Of a stretch of 22,313 bases of DNA, positions 9,017 to 18,012 are shown one piece after another. Each line of letters opens with the position of its first letter. The first letter of the stretch is position 1. A program made the translations under genes and the position numbers. Source of the stretch: Haliea sp. (GTDB taxonomy: Bacteria; Pseudomonadota; Gammaproteobacteria; Pseudomonadales; Halieaceae); contig JADJAL010000063.1 in the NCBI GenBank assembly GCA_016704305.1, positions 1 to 22,313 of the forward strand, written 5' to 3'. The notes under the pieces are model-generated. The model saw only the letters and a list, made by a program, of their open reading frames with translations, did not search any database and was not told the DNA's origin.

Positions 9017-11145
9017 GCACGCATCCGATGGAAGCCCTGTTGCGGCCCCCCGTGGAGTTGTGGTCCACCTGTACGGCGTTTGCGGCGGGTACGCTGGCTT
9101 GGCTCGCCCCTTGGGCCTTGATGATGCCACCCGGTATCGCAATGGCCACCAGCTTGACCTTTTTCGGTTTTGGCTTGTGGCGGGGCCGTCAAGCATGGCG
9201 TGTGTTGCGCTACCAGCATCACATGAAGCGGCTGCCGGATTACCAGGTGCGGGCAAACCAGATCCCCGTCAGTCGCCATAAGCTGTTTTTGGGCAAAGGC
9301 TTTCGCTGGACCCAGCAACACACCCAGCGTCTGCGCGATACCCTGAAGCCCGAGGTTCAACGTTACGTTCAGCCGGGCACGCTCTACCAGTGGGCACGAC
9401 AAAAGGAAGTTGCCTGGGAATCGATGCCAGTCCTGTCTTTGCTGGCCAAAGCCCTGCGTAGTCGCAGCCGCTGGAACCCGCTGGCGCCACTACCGGCCGT
9501 CGGCGGCAAGCCCGCCTGCACGCGGTTGAACCGCAAGAGCAGCCCTTGTGGATGGATCTGGGTGAACGGGTCGGGCACACGCTGGTGTTGGGCACCACGC
9601 GCGTCGGTAAGACACGCCTGGCGGAACTGCTGATTACCCAGGACATCCGCCGGGGCGATGTCGTCATCGTCTTCGATCCGAAAAGGGGATGCCGATCTGT
9701 TGCGTCGCATCTACGCCGAGGCGAAGCGCGCCGGTCGGCTGGACGATTTTTATCTGTTCCATCTCGGCTTTCCGGAACTGTCGGCGCGTTACAACGCCAT
9801 CGGTAACTTCTCCCGCATCACCGAGGTCGCGACCCGCATCGCCAATCAGCTGCCCAACGAGGGCAACTCCGCTGCCTTCAAGGAGTTCGCCTGGCGCTTC
9901 GTCAATATCATTGCGCGCGCCCTGGTGGCCCTGAAACGCCGGCCGGACTACCAGCAGATCCGCCGCTACATCAACGACATCGAGCCGCTGTTTGTGGAAT
10001 ACGCCGGCCACTGTGCCGACGTTGCCGGCTTCGAAGCCTGGGCGTCTCTGGTTGAAGAGCGCGCGGCGGATATCAAAGAGCGCAACCTGCCCAATGCCCT
10101 GCGTGGGCGGTCGATGGAAGCCATCGCCTGCATGCGCTTGTTGCAGGAGAAGGCCATTTACGATCCCGTCCTGGACGGGCTGATTTCCGCGTTCAAATAC
10201 GACAAGACTTATTTCGACAAGATCGTCAGCTCCGTCGGCCCGCTGATGGAAAAGCTGACCACCGGCACCATCGCCGGGTTGATCTCACCGGATTACCAGG
10301 GACGAGCAGGATGCGAGGCCGATCTTTGAATGGATGGATGTGGTGCGCCGCAAGGGCATTGTCTATGTCGGACTCGATGCGCTGACGGACACCACCGTGT
10401 CCAGCGCCGTGGGCAATTCGATGTTTGCGGATCTGGTGTCCGTCGCGGGGCATATCTACAAGCACGGCGTCGCGGCCAATGGCGCTGATGCGTCCGAATC
10501 AGAACGTCAGCGGCATTCGACCCCCACCATCTCTCTGCATGCGGATGAGTTCAACGAGTTGATCGGTGATGAATTCGTGCCGCTGTTGAACAAGGCGGGC
10601 GGGGCGGGCTTTCAGGTCACGGCCTACACCCAGACCTGGTCGGACGTGGGAAGCGCGAATCGGCAGTAAAGCCAAAGCGGGGCAGGTGGCCGGTAACTTC
10701 AATACCCTGTTGATGCTGCGGGTGAAAGAGCTGGACACCGCCGCCATGCTGACCGAGCAGTTACCGCGGGTTGAAGTCTTCACTCTGATGAGTGTCTCCG
10801 GCGTCGATGATTCGTCGGATCCCGGTTCCGGGGTCGACTTCAAATCCCGCAACGAAGACCGGATCAGTGTCTCGGAAGTGCCGATGCTAACTGCCGCCGA
10901 TATGGTCACCTTACCCAAAGGGCAGGCCTTCGCTTTACTGGAAGGCGGTCAGCTCTGGAAAATCCGTATCCCGTTGCCGGACGACCGCGAGGATACGGCC
11001 ATGCCTGATGACTTTGAGGCGATAGTCGAGGGCCATGCGCCGCAGCTATATCACCAACGATCACTGGTACCGGGTCACCGATCACTGGTGGCACGCCGTC
11101 TCCGAGGCCGCGATCCGACCCTCAGACGCCGGTGAGCAGGCTTGA
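9013..11145 (+). pseudogene. traD: Conjugative coupling protein TraD (SXT/TOL type), five frameshifts
   Basis: ATPase that delivers the relaxosome to the type IV secretion channel at the inner membrane. The first ~200 residues from ATG 9013 include two membrane segments (TAFAAGTLAWLAPWALMM and nearby). The P-loop LVLGTTRVGKTRLAELL and VVIVFDPK follow in the next frame. Frame changes lie near 9511 (C run), 9681-9684 (A4, one A extra), 10299-10301 (G3, extra G), 10648-10650 (G3, extra G) and about 11031. Between them the family pattern is unbroken: GDADLLRRIYAEAKRAGRLDD, NFSRITEVATRIANQLP, IFEWMDVVRRKGIVYVGLD, HADEFNELIGDEF, AKAGQVAGNFNTLLMLRVKE. Corrected length is about 709 residues, full size. 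It overlaps the next start (TTGA). Confidence 0.85.
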
Positions 11146-11879
11146 GCACGGTGGAGCCTCGTGATCCCCGACGACCGGTTGCACAGCCGGGTACCGTATC
11201 CCGGCTGCTGACGGGCATCGCCCAGTGCCTCAAATGGCTGTTTCTCTCCCTGATGTTCTCCATTCTGGTGGAGTGGGTCGGCATGGCGTTCTGGTGGGAA
11301 GAGCAAGGACTTGGCCACAGTCGGCAGATGCTGGTGAATGAGCTTCAGTTCCTCGGCGCCGACTTTCATCGCAGCTGGTTAACCGCCCAGCCGATGGTGT
11401 TCGCCAGTAACCTCTCGGATCGCATCTACCAGTTTGCCTTCGAGTGGACGGGCCTCGTGGATCTGATTCATTGGATCACACCGGTACCGTCCGCGGAGGA
11501 AACCGGTCTGAGACCGGTGCTGCACCGATTTTACCGGCCCGTTGCTGACTATGTGCTGGCGGGTATGCAAATCACCCAGGTCTTTGCGGTGCGACTCGCC
11601 ATCCTGACGCTGGCCACGCCGGTATTTGGACTGTTCACCCTGGTGGCGCTGGTGGATGGACTGGTGCGGCGCGACCTGCGGCGTTGGGGCGGCGGCAGGG
11701 AAAGTTCTTTCGTGTACCACTACGCCAAGAAAGCCGCCATACCGCTGATCATCATGGCCTGGGTGTTTTACCTGGCGCTGCCGTTCAGTTTGCACCCGTC
11801 CTGGATCATCCTGCCATTCGCGCTGGCCTTTGCCTTCGCCGTCACCATCACCGCCAGTACCTTTAAAAAGTACCTTTAA
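11142..11879 (+). CDS. ICE membrane protein, PFL_4697 family (TIGR03747)
   Basis: Integral membrane component of the transfer apparatus, 245 residues, intact. Start is TTG 11142 overlapping the traD stop; residues MSTVEPRDPRRP follow. Hydrophobic segments are visible at about residues 27-50 (CLKWLFLSLMFSILVEWVGMAF), 130-160 (QVFAVRLAILTLATPVFGLF) and 190-240 (AAIPLIIMAWVFYLALPF and IILPFALAFAFAVTIT). The family marker GLVRRDLRRWGGGRESSFVYHYAKK is present, split here as VRRDLRRWGGGRESSF and VYHYAKK. Order after TraD matches PFGI-1-like elements. The stop codon TAA at 11877-11879 abuts the apparent 5' end of the group II intron. Confidence 0.87.
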   Translation: MSTVEPRDPRRPVAQPGTVSRLLTGIAQCLKWLFLSLMFSILVEWVGMAFWWEEQGLGHSRQMLVNELQFLGADFHRSWLTAQPMVFASNLSDRIYQFAFEWTGLVDLIHWITPVPSAEETGLRPVLHRFYRPVADYVLAGMQITQVFAVRLAILTLATPVFGLFTLVALVDGLVRRDLRRWGGGRESSFVYHYAKKAAIPLIIMAWVFYLALPFSLHPSWIILPFALAFAFAVTITASTFKKYL

Positions 11880-12641
11880 GTGCGACACGTAGTCGCTTAT
11901 TTTTCTTTATAAAACAGAATGATAGGAGGTTTTATGAGGAGATAGGCTAGAAGTTTTGACCGTCATTGTCAAACGTTTGATGGCTCTTTTATCAAGCGGA
12001 GATTGACCTGCTGTACGACCAGCAGTAGCCCAAGAAGACAGGCACTTCTGGTAACGGATTTGTCTGAAGCTCTTCCGGAATGTAGCCCACCGCAAGGTGT
12101 CCGCCGCAGTCGTGAGGCTGTCGTGGCGATCCTCGAAGTTGCATCGGGGTGAGGCGCCAGGGCTGGCTGGCATGGGTAACGCAAGTGAACTGTTGATAAA
12201 CGTCGTTAATTTTGAGGTGCCAAAGCAGCTGATAGGCATTGACCAAACGGTAAGTGGCCGGATGCCCTTGTTTATAGTGGGGGCACGTCGTCGCGAGGCC
12301 ACCGGCGGAAAGACAGGCCCTAACCCAGTCGTGTGATAGTCAAGGAACGTGGTAAGCCCGTATCGCTGCCTTTCTGGGCAGGCAAACCGCAAGGGGCGCT
12401 GTTGGTGGTGCGGGTATGGGATGGCGGAGAAAGCGAAGGCCTGGCTGTAATCGCCGGGATACGGGTTGGAACATCATCCGGCGCGAAAGCGAGCCCACTT
12501 CCGTCTGGTCTTTCATTGCATGAAGGCTGAGATAAACCCTAATCTTCGGAGAGGAAGGCAGCATGGTAGAGCATCGGGAACAGTCGATGTCTGCGCTTTC
12601 CCCACCGGCCGCAGAACTGGCACCAGATCGACTGGTGCCGT

Positions 12642-14273
12642 GTGCAGCGAACGGTGCGGGCGATGCAGATTCGGATTGCGAAGGCTTGCAAGAACGGCAA
12701 CTGGCGGAAGGTGAAAGCCCTTCAACGGATGCTGACACGGTCGACCTCGGCCAAACTCCTGGCCGTCCGACGTGTAACGGAGAACCGAGGAAACAAGACA
12801 GCCGGTGTGGATGGTAAGCGCTGGACCACACCGCAATCGAAGTGGAATGCCGCGCATGATCTGGAGCGTCGGGGGTATCGGGCATTACCGCTTCGGCGGG
12901 TGTTCATCCCCAAAGCGAATGGCAAGCAACGCCCGTTGGGAATCCCAACGATGCGAGACCGTGCCATGCAAGCGCTCTACCTGATGGCTTTGTCACCCGT
13001 GGCAGAAACTGTTGGCGATCCCAACAGCTATGGGTTCAGGCCAGAACGATCGACTGCTGATGCCATGGGACAGCTTTACAGTTGCCTGTGCCGGAAGCGT
13101 TCGTCGCGCTGGGTTCTGGAGGCGGACATCAGGGGCTGTTTCGATCATATCAACCACACATGGCTATTGCGACACGTACCCATGGACAAGGATGTGTTGA
13201 AGAAGTGGTTGAACGCGGGGGTCGTGAATAAAGGGATGTTCGAGGCAACAGAGGAAGGGACCCCACAAGGAGGAGTCATTTCCCCGACACTGGCCAATCT
13301 GGCCCTGGACGGACTGGAATCGCAGCTCAAGAAACACCTGGGCATCAAGCGATCAGCTCGGTTGAAGGTCAACGTGGTTCGCTACGCCGATGACTTTGTC
13401 ATCACCGCAGACTCTCCAGAAATATTGGAGAAGGAAGTGCGTCCGTGGGTCGAGCAGTTTCTGGCCCTTCGGGGCCTGGGACTGGCTAAGGAAAAGACTC
13501 GCATCGTATCGATTGATCATGGATTCGATTTCCTTGGATGGAACTTCCGCAAGTACGGCGAGAAGCTCCTAATCAAGCCGAGCCAGAAGAACGTTCAAGC
13601 GTTCTACAGCAAGGTCAGGGCAATCATCCAAGCTCACCATGGAGGCAGTCAGGATCATCTGATCCACCGGCTGAGACCAGTATTGAGGGGATGGGCGCTC
13701 TATCACCAGCCTGTCGTTGCCAAAGCAACCTTTCATCGCCTGGACGCGAAGATCTGGTACTTGCTGTGGCGCTGGGCAAGGCGGCGTCATCAGAAGAAAG
13801 GCGCTCGATGGGTGCGGGGGCGATATTTCCACACTCTGGGTGCCCGAAGCTGGGAGTTCGCCTATAAGCAAAGAGAGGCGCCATCCGGCCATACGGAATA
13901 CATGAGGCTGGAGCCGCTGTCAGCCACGCCCATTCAACGACATGTAAAGATCAAGGGAAACTACAACCCATTCGATCCTGCATGGGAACGGGAAGGTGAA
14001 AAACTTCGCACGCGGAGAATGATGAACTCATTGCAGTACCGCCGAGAAGTCTCTCGACTCTACCAGCAACAACGCGGGCAATGCGCCCACTGCCACCATC
14101 CCATCACACGGGAATCAGGATGGCACGATCACTACCTCCTTGCACGCACACTGGGCGGCGGCAAGAGCACGAGTAATCGCGTGCTCTTGCACCCCGAGTG
14201 TCACGATCAAGTCCACAACCTCGGTATTTCCATCTGCAAACCGGCCCGCGAAGCGGGCTTAGCAAAGGCTTGA
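12642..14273 (+). CDS. ltrA: Group II intron reverse transcriptase/maturase with HNH domain
   Basis: Multifunctional intron protein: RNA maturase, reverse transcriptase and DNA endonuclease for retrohoming. From N to C: NWRKVKALQRML and VTENRGNKTAGVDG; RT blocks PLGIPTMRDRAMQAL, YGFRPERSTADA, QGGVISPTLANL and the catalytic YADD (near 13384-13395); GFDFLGWNFRKYG; the maturase X region; and a C-terminal HNH with CAHCHHP, a HDH motif and LLHPECHDQVH. The open frame has only a GTG at 12642 as an early start. A better start is the ATG at 12563 behind AGAGGAAGG, giving MVEHREQSMSALSPP, but it reaches the RT frame (NWHQIDWCRVQRTV) only if one base is dropped near 12605, so the N-terminus seems frameshifted. 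The stop lies inside domain V. Confidence 0.92.
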   Translation: MQRTVRAMQIRIAKACKNGNWRKVKALQRMLTRSTSAKLLAVRRVTENRGNKTAGVDGKRWTTPQSKWNAAHDLERRGYRALPLRRVFIPKANGKQRPLGIPTMRDRAMQALYLMALSPVAETVGDPNSYGFRPERSTADAMGQLYSCLCRKRSSRWVLEADIRGCFDHINHTWLLRHVPMDKDVLKKWLNAGVVNKGMFEATEEGTPQGGVISPTLANLALDGLESQLKKHLGIKRSARLKVNVVRYADDFVITADSPEILEKEVRPWVEQFLALRGLGLAKEKTRIVSIDHGFDFLGWNFRKYGEKLLIKPSQKNVQAFYSKVRAIIQAHHGGSQDHLIHRLRPVLRGWALYHQPVVAKATFHRLDAKIWYLLWRWARRRHQKKGARWVRGRYFHTLGARSWEFAYKQREAPSGHTEYMRLEPLSATPIQRHVKIKGNYNPFDPAWEREGEKLRTRRMMNSLQYRREVSRLYQQQRGQCAHCHHPITRESGWHDHYLLARTLGGGKSTSNRVLLHPECHDQVHNLGISICKPAREAGLAKA

Positions 14274-14305
14274 GCCGTATGCGGTGAAAGTCGCACGTAC
14301 GGTTC
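14272..14305 (+). ncRNA. Group II intron domain V
   Basis: 34-nt hairpin beginning GAGCCGTAT and ending GTACGGTTC around a GAAA tetraloop, with the distal stem GTGAAAGTC-type asymmetric bulge. This is the catalytic core domain and the most conserved part of such introns. It overlaps the maturase stop codon. Confidence 0.9.
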
Positions 14306-14311
14306 TTAGGG

Positions 14312-14346
14312 GGCCCTGAACCAGTAATGGTTCAGGGCTACCCGAC
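14312..14346 (+). ncRNA. Group II intron domain VI and 3' splice end
   Basis: Arms CCCTGAACC (14314-14322) and GGTTCAGGG (14329-14337) form a stem with loop AGTAAT that can supply the branch-point adenosine; the intron then ends CTACCCGAC at 14346. Confidence 0.7.
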
Positions 14347-14365
14347 TACAAAGTCATTGAACCAG

Positions 14366-14394
14366 TTGACTGTACCGTTACAGTCTGCTAGGCT
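14366..14394 (+). promoter_or_regulatory. Candidate sigma-70 promoter of the toxin-antitoxin operon
   Basis: TTGACT at 14366-14371 and TAGGCT at 14389-14394 with 17-base spacing, about 50 bases ahead of the antitoxin ATG. The -35 is strong, the -10 weak. The first operator palindrome fills the spacer between them. Confidence 0.5.
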
Positions 14395-14420
14395 GCATTT
14401 AAGCACTGTAAAGGTACAGT
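14369..14420. promoter_or_regulatory. Two identical-arm operators, ACTGTA-N4-TACAGT
   Basis: ACTGTA-CCGT-TACAGT (14369-14384) and ACTGTA-AAGG-TACAGT (14405-14420) are two perfect dyads with the same 6-bp arms and different centres. Their centres are 36 bp apart. The first overlaps the -35 and the promoter spacer, the second lies shortly before the ribosome site. This is the expected layout for autorepression by a toxin-antitoxin complex. Confidence 0.75.
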
Positions 14421-14444
14421 CTGAATGCTGTTTAGGAGGTAATC

Positions 14445-14846
14445 ATGATCGCTCAAGCCGAACAACTGCTGCAACGTGGTTCCAGTGTCACCAGTTCACT
14501 GCTGCCGGCGATTTTCACTATCTTCAGCCAGTGGCGCTTGACCGGTGCCCAGCAGATGACGCTGTTGGGACTCAGCAATGAGAAGACCCTCTATAACTGG
14601 AAGAGCCAACCCGAGAAGGCCAAGCTGACGCGAGACCTGTTGGAACGGGCCAGCTACATTTTGGGGATCTACAAGTCCCTGCAAATCCTGTTGCCTGATC
14701 AGGTGCTGGCTGACCAGTGGCTGGCCACACCGAACGACAACCCGCTGTTCAATGGCACGGCGCCGATGGATCGCTTGCTGGCCGGTCAGGTGGTCGACCT
14801 GGCGGTGGTCAGGGATTTTCTCGATGCGGAGCGGGGTGGCTGGTGA
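14445..14846 (+). CDS. Antitoxin, Xre/MbcA/ParS family (DUF2384)
   Basis: 133-residue antitoxin partner of the RES toxin. The ATG at 14445 has a perfect AGGAGGT ribosome site. The N-terminal ~80 residues form the helical Xre-like DNA-binding region (FSQWRLTGAQQMTLLGLSNE and KTLYNWKSQPEKAKL). The C-terminal toxin-binding domain shows the family pattern NPLFNGTAPMDRLLAGQVVD and VVRDFLDAERGGW. The stop TGA overlaps the GTG start of the toxin gene, so the two are coupled. Autoregulation through the two upstream dyads is inferred from the family and their placement. Confidence 0.88.
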   Translation: MIAQAEQLLQRGSSVTSSLLPAIFTIFSQWRLTGAQQMTLLGLSNEKTLYNWKSQPEKAKLTRDLLERASYILGIYKSLQILLPDQVLADQWLATPNDNPLFNGTAPMDRLLAGQVVDLAVVRDFLDAERGGW

Positions 14847-15534
14847 TCGCTATCGATACGTTACCCACTAGCGAGGTCAATGAACCGGTCTATCGGATCA
14901 TCCTGTCGCGCTACCCGCAGATCCACCTGTTCGAGCGCGTCTCCAACCCACAGGATTGGGAGGTGCTCTACGCTGTCGAGTCCCTGACGAATCCCAGGCT
15001 ACGGGATGAAGTCGGTGATATTCGCTTGGTGCCGCCGGAAGACCGCGTCTATGGCGATGGTGCATCCTGGATCATGGCGGCCTTTACCCACCCACCGGTC
15101 GATGGCCGGGGTGGTCGCTTCAACCGTGACTTCGGTATCTATTACTGCGCCGCCGATGAAGCGGTCGCCATCGCTGAATCGTCTTTCCACCGGGGCGCTT
15201 CCTGCGGGAATCCCGAATCGACAAAACTACCCAGGAAATGCGCGTTATCCGCGCGCAGCTGGGGCAGACAACCCTTCACGATGTAAGGCACCTCGTTGGA
15301 CATGCCATTTACCATCCCGATGACTACGGTGAAGCCCAGCAGCTCGGTTACGCGTTACGTGATGCCAAAAGTTTCGGCGCTCACTACCAAAGCGTGAGAG
15401 TGCAAGGGGAGTGCTACGGGGTGATGCGTGCCCGAGCGCTATCCGATGCGATCCACTGGCGTTATCTGCGCTACCACTATGACCAAGGAGCGATCGTCAA
15501 CGTCGAATCTCTCGATGGCAGTGGTAGGAGGTGA
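14843..15534 (+). pseudogene. RES-domain toxin, one frameshift
   Basis: RES toxins attack NAD+ (degradation or transfer of its ADP-ribose part), causing growth arrest when not held by the Xre antitoxin. GTG 14843 overlaps the antitoxin stop. Residues VNEPVYRIILSRYP open the domain; the conserved Arg is in GRGGRFNRDFGIYYCA and the Glu and Ser in AVAIAESSFHRG. In the G4 run at 15192-15195 one G seems missing: the written frame ends at 15286, while the next frame continues RFLRESRIDKTTQEMRVI, HPDDYGEAQQLGYALRD and GVMRARALSDAIHW to the stop at 15534. Corrected length about 230 residues, normal for the family. A free antitoxin with a truncated toxin would be harmless, so true inactivation is possible. 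Confidence 0.82.
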
Positions 15535-15539
15535 AGGCA

Positions 15540-16136
15540 ATGTATAAAGAACTGCTGTGGATCTTCACCCAACTCCCTGACGATTACATCGTCCTCGATA
15601 CCGAAACCACCGGACTCCCTGATGAAAACGGCCCGCCGGATATCGTGACACTTGGCATCACCGTGGTGAGGTATCGGAAGATCGGAGCATCCGTCGAGTT
15701 TAAAATCCGGCCACAAAAGCCAATATCAGCAGAAGCACAGTCGATACACGGTATTACCAACCAACAGGCCGCTGAATTTGAATCCTTCGATGCTCAGTGG
15801 GATCAGATCGCTGAATACCTGAAAGATCAGCTCATCGTGATTCACAACGCCAGTTTTGACTGGCCGATCCTGCAGGATCACGTCGCCCGATACGGTTTAT
15901 CAATGCCGCCAATTCAAGGTGTGTTTTGCAGCCAGAAAGCAGCCATTGCTTGGGCACAGGTAATGGATTTGTCGTGCAGTCACAGAGGTCCATCGTTAGA
16001 TGCGTTGACTAAGGCGCTCGGCGTTGAAGATCTTAGAGCTAAGCGTAATGGGATTCATGGAGCGAAAATTGATAGCAAACTAACGTATCGCGTGGTGGAA
16101 GTGATGAAACAATATGGCTTAGATTCAAACGATTAG
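15540..16136 (+). CDS. 3'-5' exonuclease, DEDDh (DnaQ-like) family
   Basis: 198-residue nuclease. ATG 15540 has AGGAGG about nine bases upstream, inside the end of the RES gene, and starts five bases after its stop; it probably shares the toxin-antitoxin promoter. Exo I is LDTETTGL with Asp20 and Glu22; IHGITNQQ follows as in DnaQ proteins; Exo II is VIHNASFDWPIL with its Asp; Exo III is IHGAKIDSK with the His and Asp of the DEDDh type. The four metal-binding acids and the general-base His are all present, so it should be active on single-stranded ends of DNA or RNA. It lacks any polymerase part, and its spacing suggests an accessory function alongside the toxin or the following nuclease rather than a role in replication. 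Confidence 0.87.
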   Translation: MYKELLWIFTQLPDDYIVLDTETTGLPDENGPPDIVTLGITVVRYRKIGASVEFKIRPQKPISAEAQSIHGITNQQAAEFESFDAQWDQIAEYLKDQLIVIHNASFDWPILQDHVARYGLSMPPIQGVFCSQKAAIAWAQVMDLSCSHRGPSLDALTKALGVEDLRAKRNGIHGAKIDSKLTYRVVEVMKQYGLDSND

Positions 16137-16224
16137 TGAATCACCACTGGTTCTTTAGATGCATTGACCCCAATGCCAATGTGTGGGAATTCGTGAGATC
16201 AGATTGTAACTTGATGGAGTAAAA

Positions 16225-17628
16225 ATGAAAATCAGAAGGCTGGAAGTCACCAACTTTAGGGGAATTAACAAGCTGGAATGGAATCTCCGTGATGAGAGGA
16301 TTTTCTGCCTTATCGGGAAAGGTGATTCCACAAAAACAACAGTTCTGGAAGCAATTCGCTGCGTCTTTAGCCCTCAATGGAATCACACATTCAGCGATTC
16401 CGATTTCTATCATTGCAATACTGACAACCCGATTCAAATCGAAGTCATCATCGGTCAACTGACATCCGAGTTATGCGCCGAGAAGAAGTACGGTGCGCAT
16501 CTTCGTGGCTGGAGCAAGAGCCAGTTCAGTCTAAATGACGAAGCAGAAGACGATGACGAACCTGTTCTTAGTGTCAGACTTGTGGTTGCAAAAGATCTGG
16601 AACCGAAGTGGAAGGTCATTACCGATCGTAATCCTGACGGGGTGGACTTCAAGGCCTCAGATCGAGCAAAAGTCGGTGTTGGTTTAATCGGAACATACAG
16701 CGATAAGCAGCTCACATGGGCTGCTGGGACTGCACTCGCCAAGATCACAGAGGCCGATAACCTCAATGAGTCGCTTGTGGAGGCGACGCGTGCAGCAAGG
16801 ATCTCGCTAGATGGCCAAAGAGAGATAGTTCTTAAGAAATTCGATGCTGCGGCATCAAAGTCTGAATACGTGGCAAAAAATCTCGGCGTCCCTGTGGGTC
16901 AGGAATATAAGGCGCATCTTGATCTCAACACGATCAGCATACGGATTGGCGGCCTGACTCTTCACGACGGTGATATTCCGTTAAGGCAACTAGGTCTCGG
17001 GTCAAAACGTATGTTGTTGTGTGGAATTCAGAAGGAAAGTTTAGATGACCAACATATCACATTGTTCGATGAAGTTGAGTATGGGTTGGAGCCACACAGG
17101 ATCGCATGGTTGGTCAAGTATATTCGGGACGATCAAGCTGGACAGTACTTCCTAACAACACATTCTCCCACTGTTTTGCGCGAACTAACAGTTGAACAGT
17201 TATACGTCCTACACAAGGAGAATGGCTGTGTCCGCGTAGTGCCAGCTGCGGGAAACGAGCTGGGCGAATTAAACATACAAGGACATATTCGTTCCAGCGC
17301 GGAGGCATTCTTATCCCGAAAAGTCATCGTCTGCGAAGGGGCAACCGAAGTGGGATTCTTGCGCGGTATGGATAGTCTTTGGTCGGCCAATGGGCGTCTT
17401 CCATTCTCTTACCTAGGGGTAACTCCGTTAGATGCGCATGGTGCAAGCAAGGTAAGAGGTCTTGCAACTGGGTTCAACGCCTTACATTACGATGTCATGG
17501 TGGTTGCGGATGGCGATGAGCAAAAGCAATTCTCTGAGAAAGACGTTGCCGATCTAAAAAGCAAAGGTATTGCAGTTGTTATGTGGACGGATGAACGTGA
17601 GCGTCGTTTTATCCCCACATTCCCCTGA
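16225..17628 (+). pseudogene. OLD-family ATPase/TOPRIM nuclease, 3' end cut at the IS66 junction
   Basis: Overcoming-lysogenization-defect type endonuclease. ATG 16225 is preceded by TGGAG. The ATPase part has LEVTNFRGINKLEWNL, a P-loop GKGDSTKTT (residues 31-39, with Thr where the second Gly is usual), a signature-like LGLGSKRMLL, Walker B TLFDEVEYGLEPHR and the H-loop FLTTHSPTVL. The TOPRIM part begins near residue 366 with VIVCEGATEVGFL (Glu about 371) and VMVVADGDEQ (about 428). After VVMWTDE the expected C-terminal stretch is missing, because the reading enters IS66 near 17607 and stops at 17628 after about 467 residues. Homologues are known from phage interference and, with a helicase, Gabija; here no helicase is present. 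Confidence 0.83.
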
Positions 17629-17679
17629 CGCGTAGTCCGCCCGAGAATCGCGCTCCGATTATCCCGCTGGAGCACCGCG

Positions 17680-18012
17680 ATGACTCTCACCGAACGCAGC
17701 CGATTCTGGAACACACACCTGACCCGTCAGCGCCGCAGCGGTTTGCCGCGCCATGCCTACTGTGCCAAGCACGGCCTGGCCGTGTCGAGCTTCGGCTACT
17801 GGAGCCGCAAGCAGCGCGTTGGCGCGACCGATGTGGCACCCCCGTGCGTGGCGCCCCGCCTGGTTCCGGTCGAACTCGTTGGCGAGCCGACGGGGCTCAC
17901 CGAGACGGCGCGCAGCGGCGTGCAACTGCACACCGGCGCAGTGCACATCGATCTGGCGGTGGGCTTCGATGTGCCGACGCTGCGCCGTGCGCTGGAAGCG
18001 CTCGGATGCTGA
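17680..18012 (+). CDS. tnpA: IS66 TnpA (ORF1)
   Basis: 110-residue IS66 accessory protein of the IS3/IS911-like HTH type. Family pattern WNTHLTRQRRSGLPRHAYCA and KHGLAVSSFGYWSRKQR at the N-terminus, and VGFDVPTLRRALEALGC at the end. It overlaps tnpB by the ATGCTGA junction (18006-18012). Needed with TnpB for transposition in well-studied members. Confidence 0.88.
   Translation: MTLTERSRFWNTHLTRQRRSGLPRHAYCAKHGLAVSSFGYWSRKQRVGATDVAPPCVAPRLVPVELVGEPTGLTETARSGVQLHTGAVHIDLAVGFDVPTLRRALEALGC

Larger units (their letters stand above)
11880..14346 (+). mobile_element. Group II intron with encoded maturase
   Basis: Self-splicing retroelement. The 5' end is inferred at GTGCGAC (11880-11886), the usual GUGYG-type start, directly after the stop codon of the PFL_4697 gene. 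The 3' end is better supported: domain V (14272-14305), domain VI hairpin with arms CCCTGAACC/GGTTCAGGG, and a terminal CTACCCGAC ending at 14346. About 680 bases of non-coding domains I-III precede the protein gene, which sits in domain IV. Total length near 2.47 kb is normal for an intron with an HNH-bearing protein. The 5' boundary should be treated as provisional. Confidence 0.75.

Noticed and set aside
11880..11912. GCGAC-ACGTA-GTCGC followed by a T-rich stretch, as a terminator after the PFL_4697 gene
   Set aside because: The stem is only 5 bp, the T-tract is interrupted, and the same bases fit the intron 5' end better.
11907..12392. 161-residue minus-strand frame and its overlapping partners
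   Set aside because: It lies in the non-coding domains of the group II intron; no family, and structured intron RNA often gives spurious frames.
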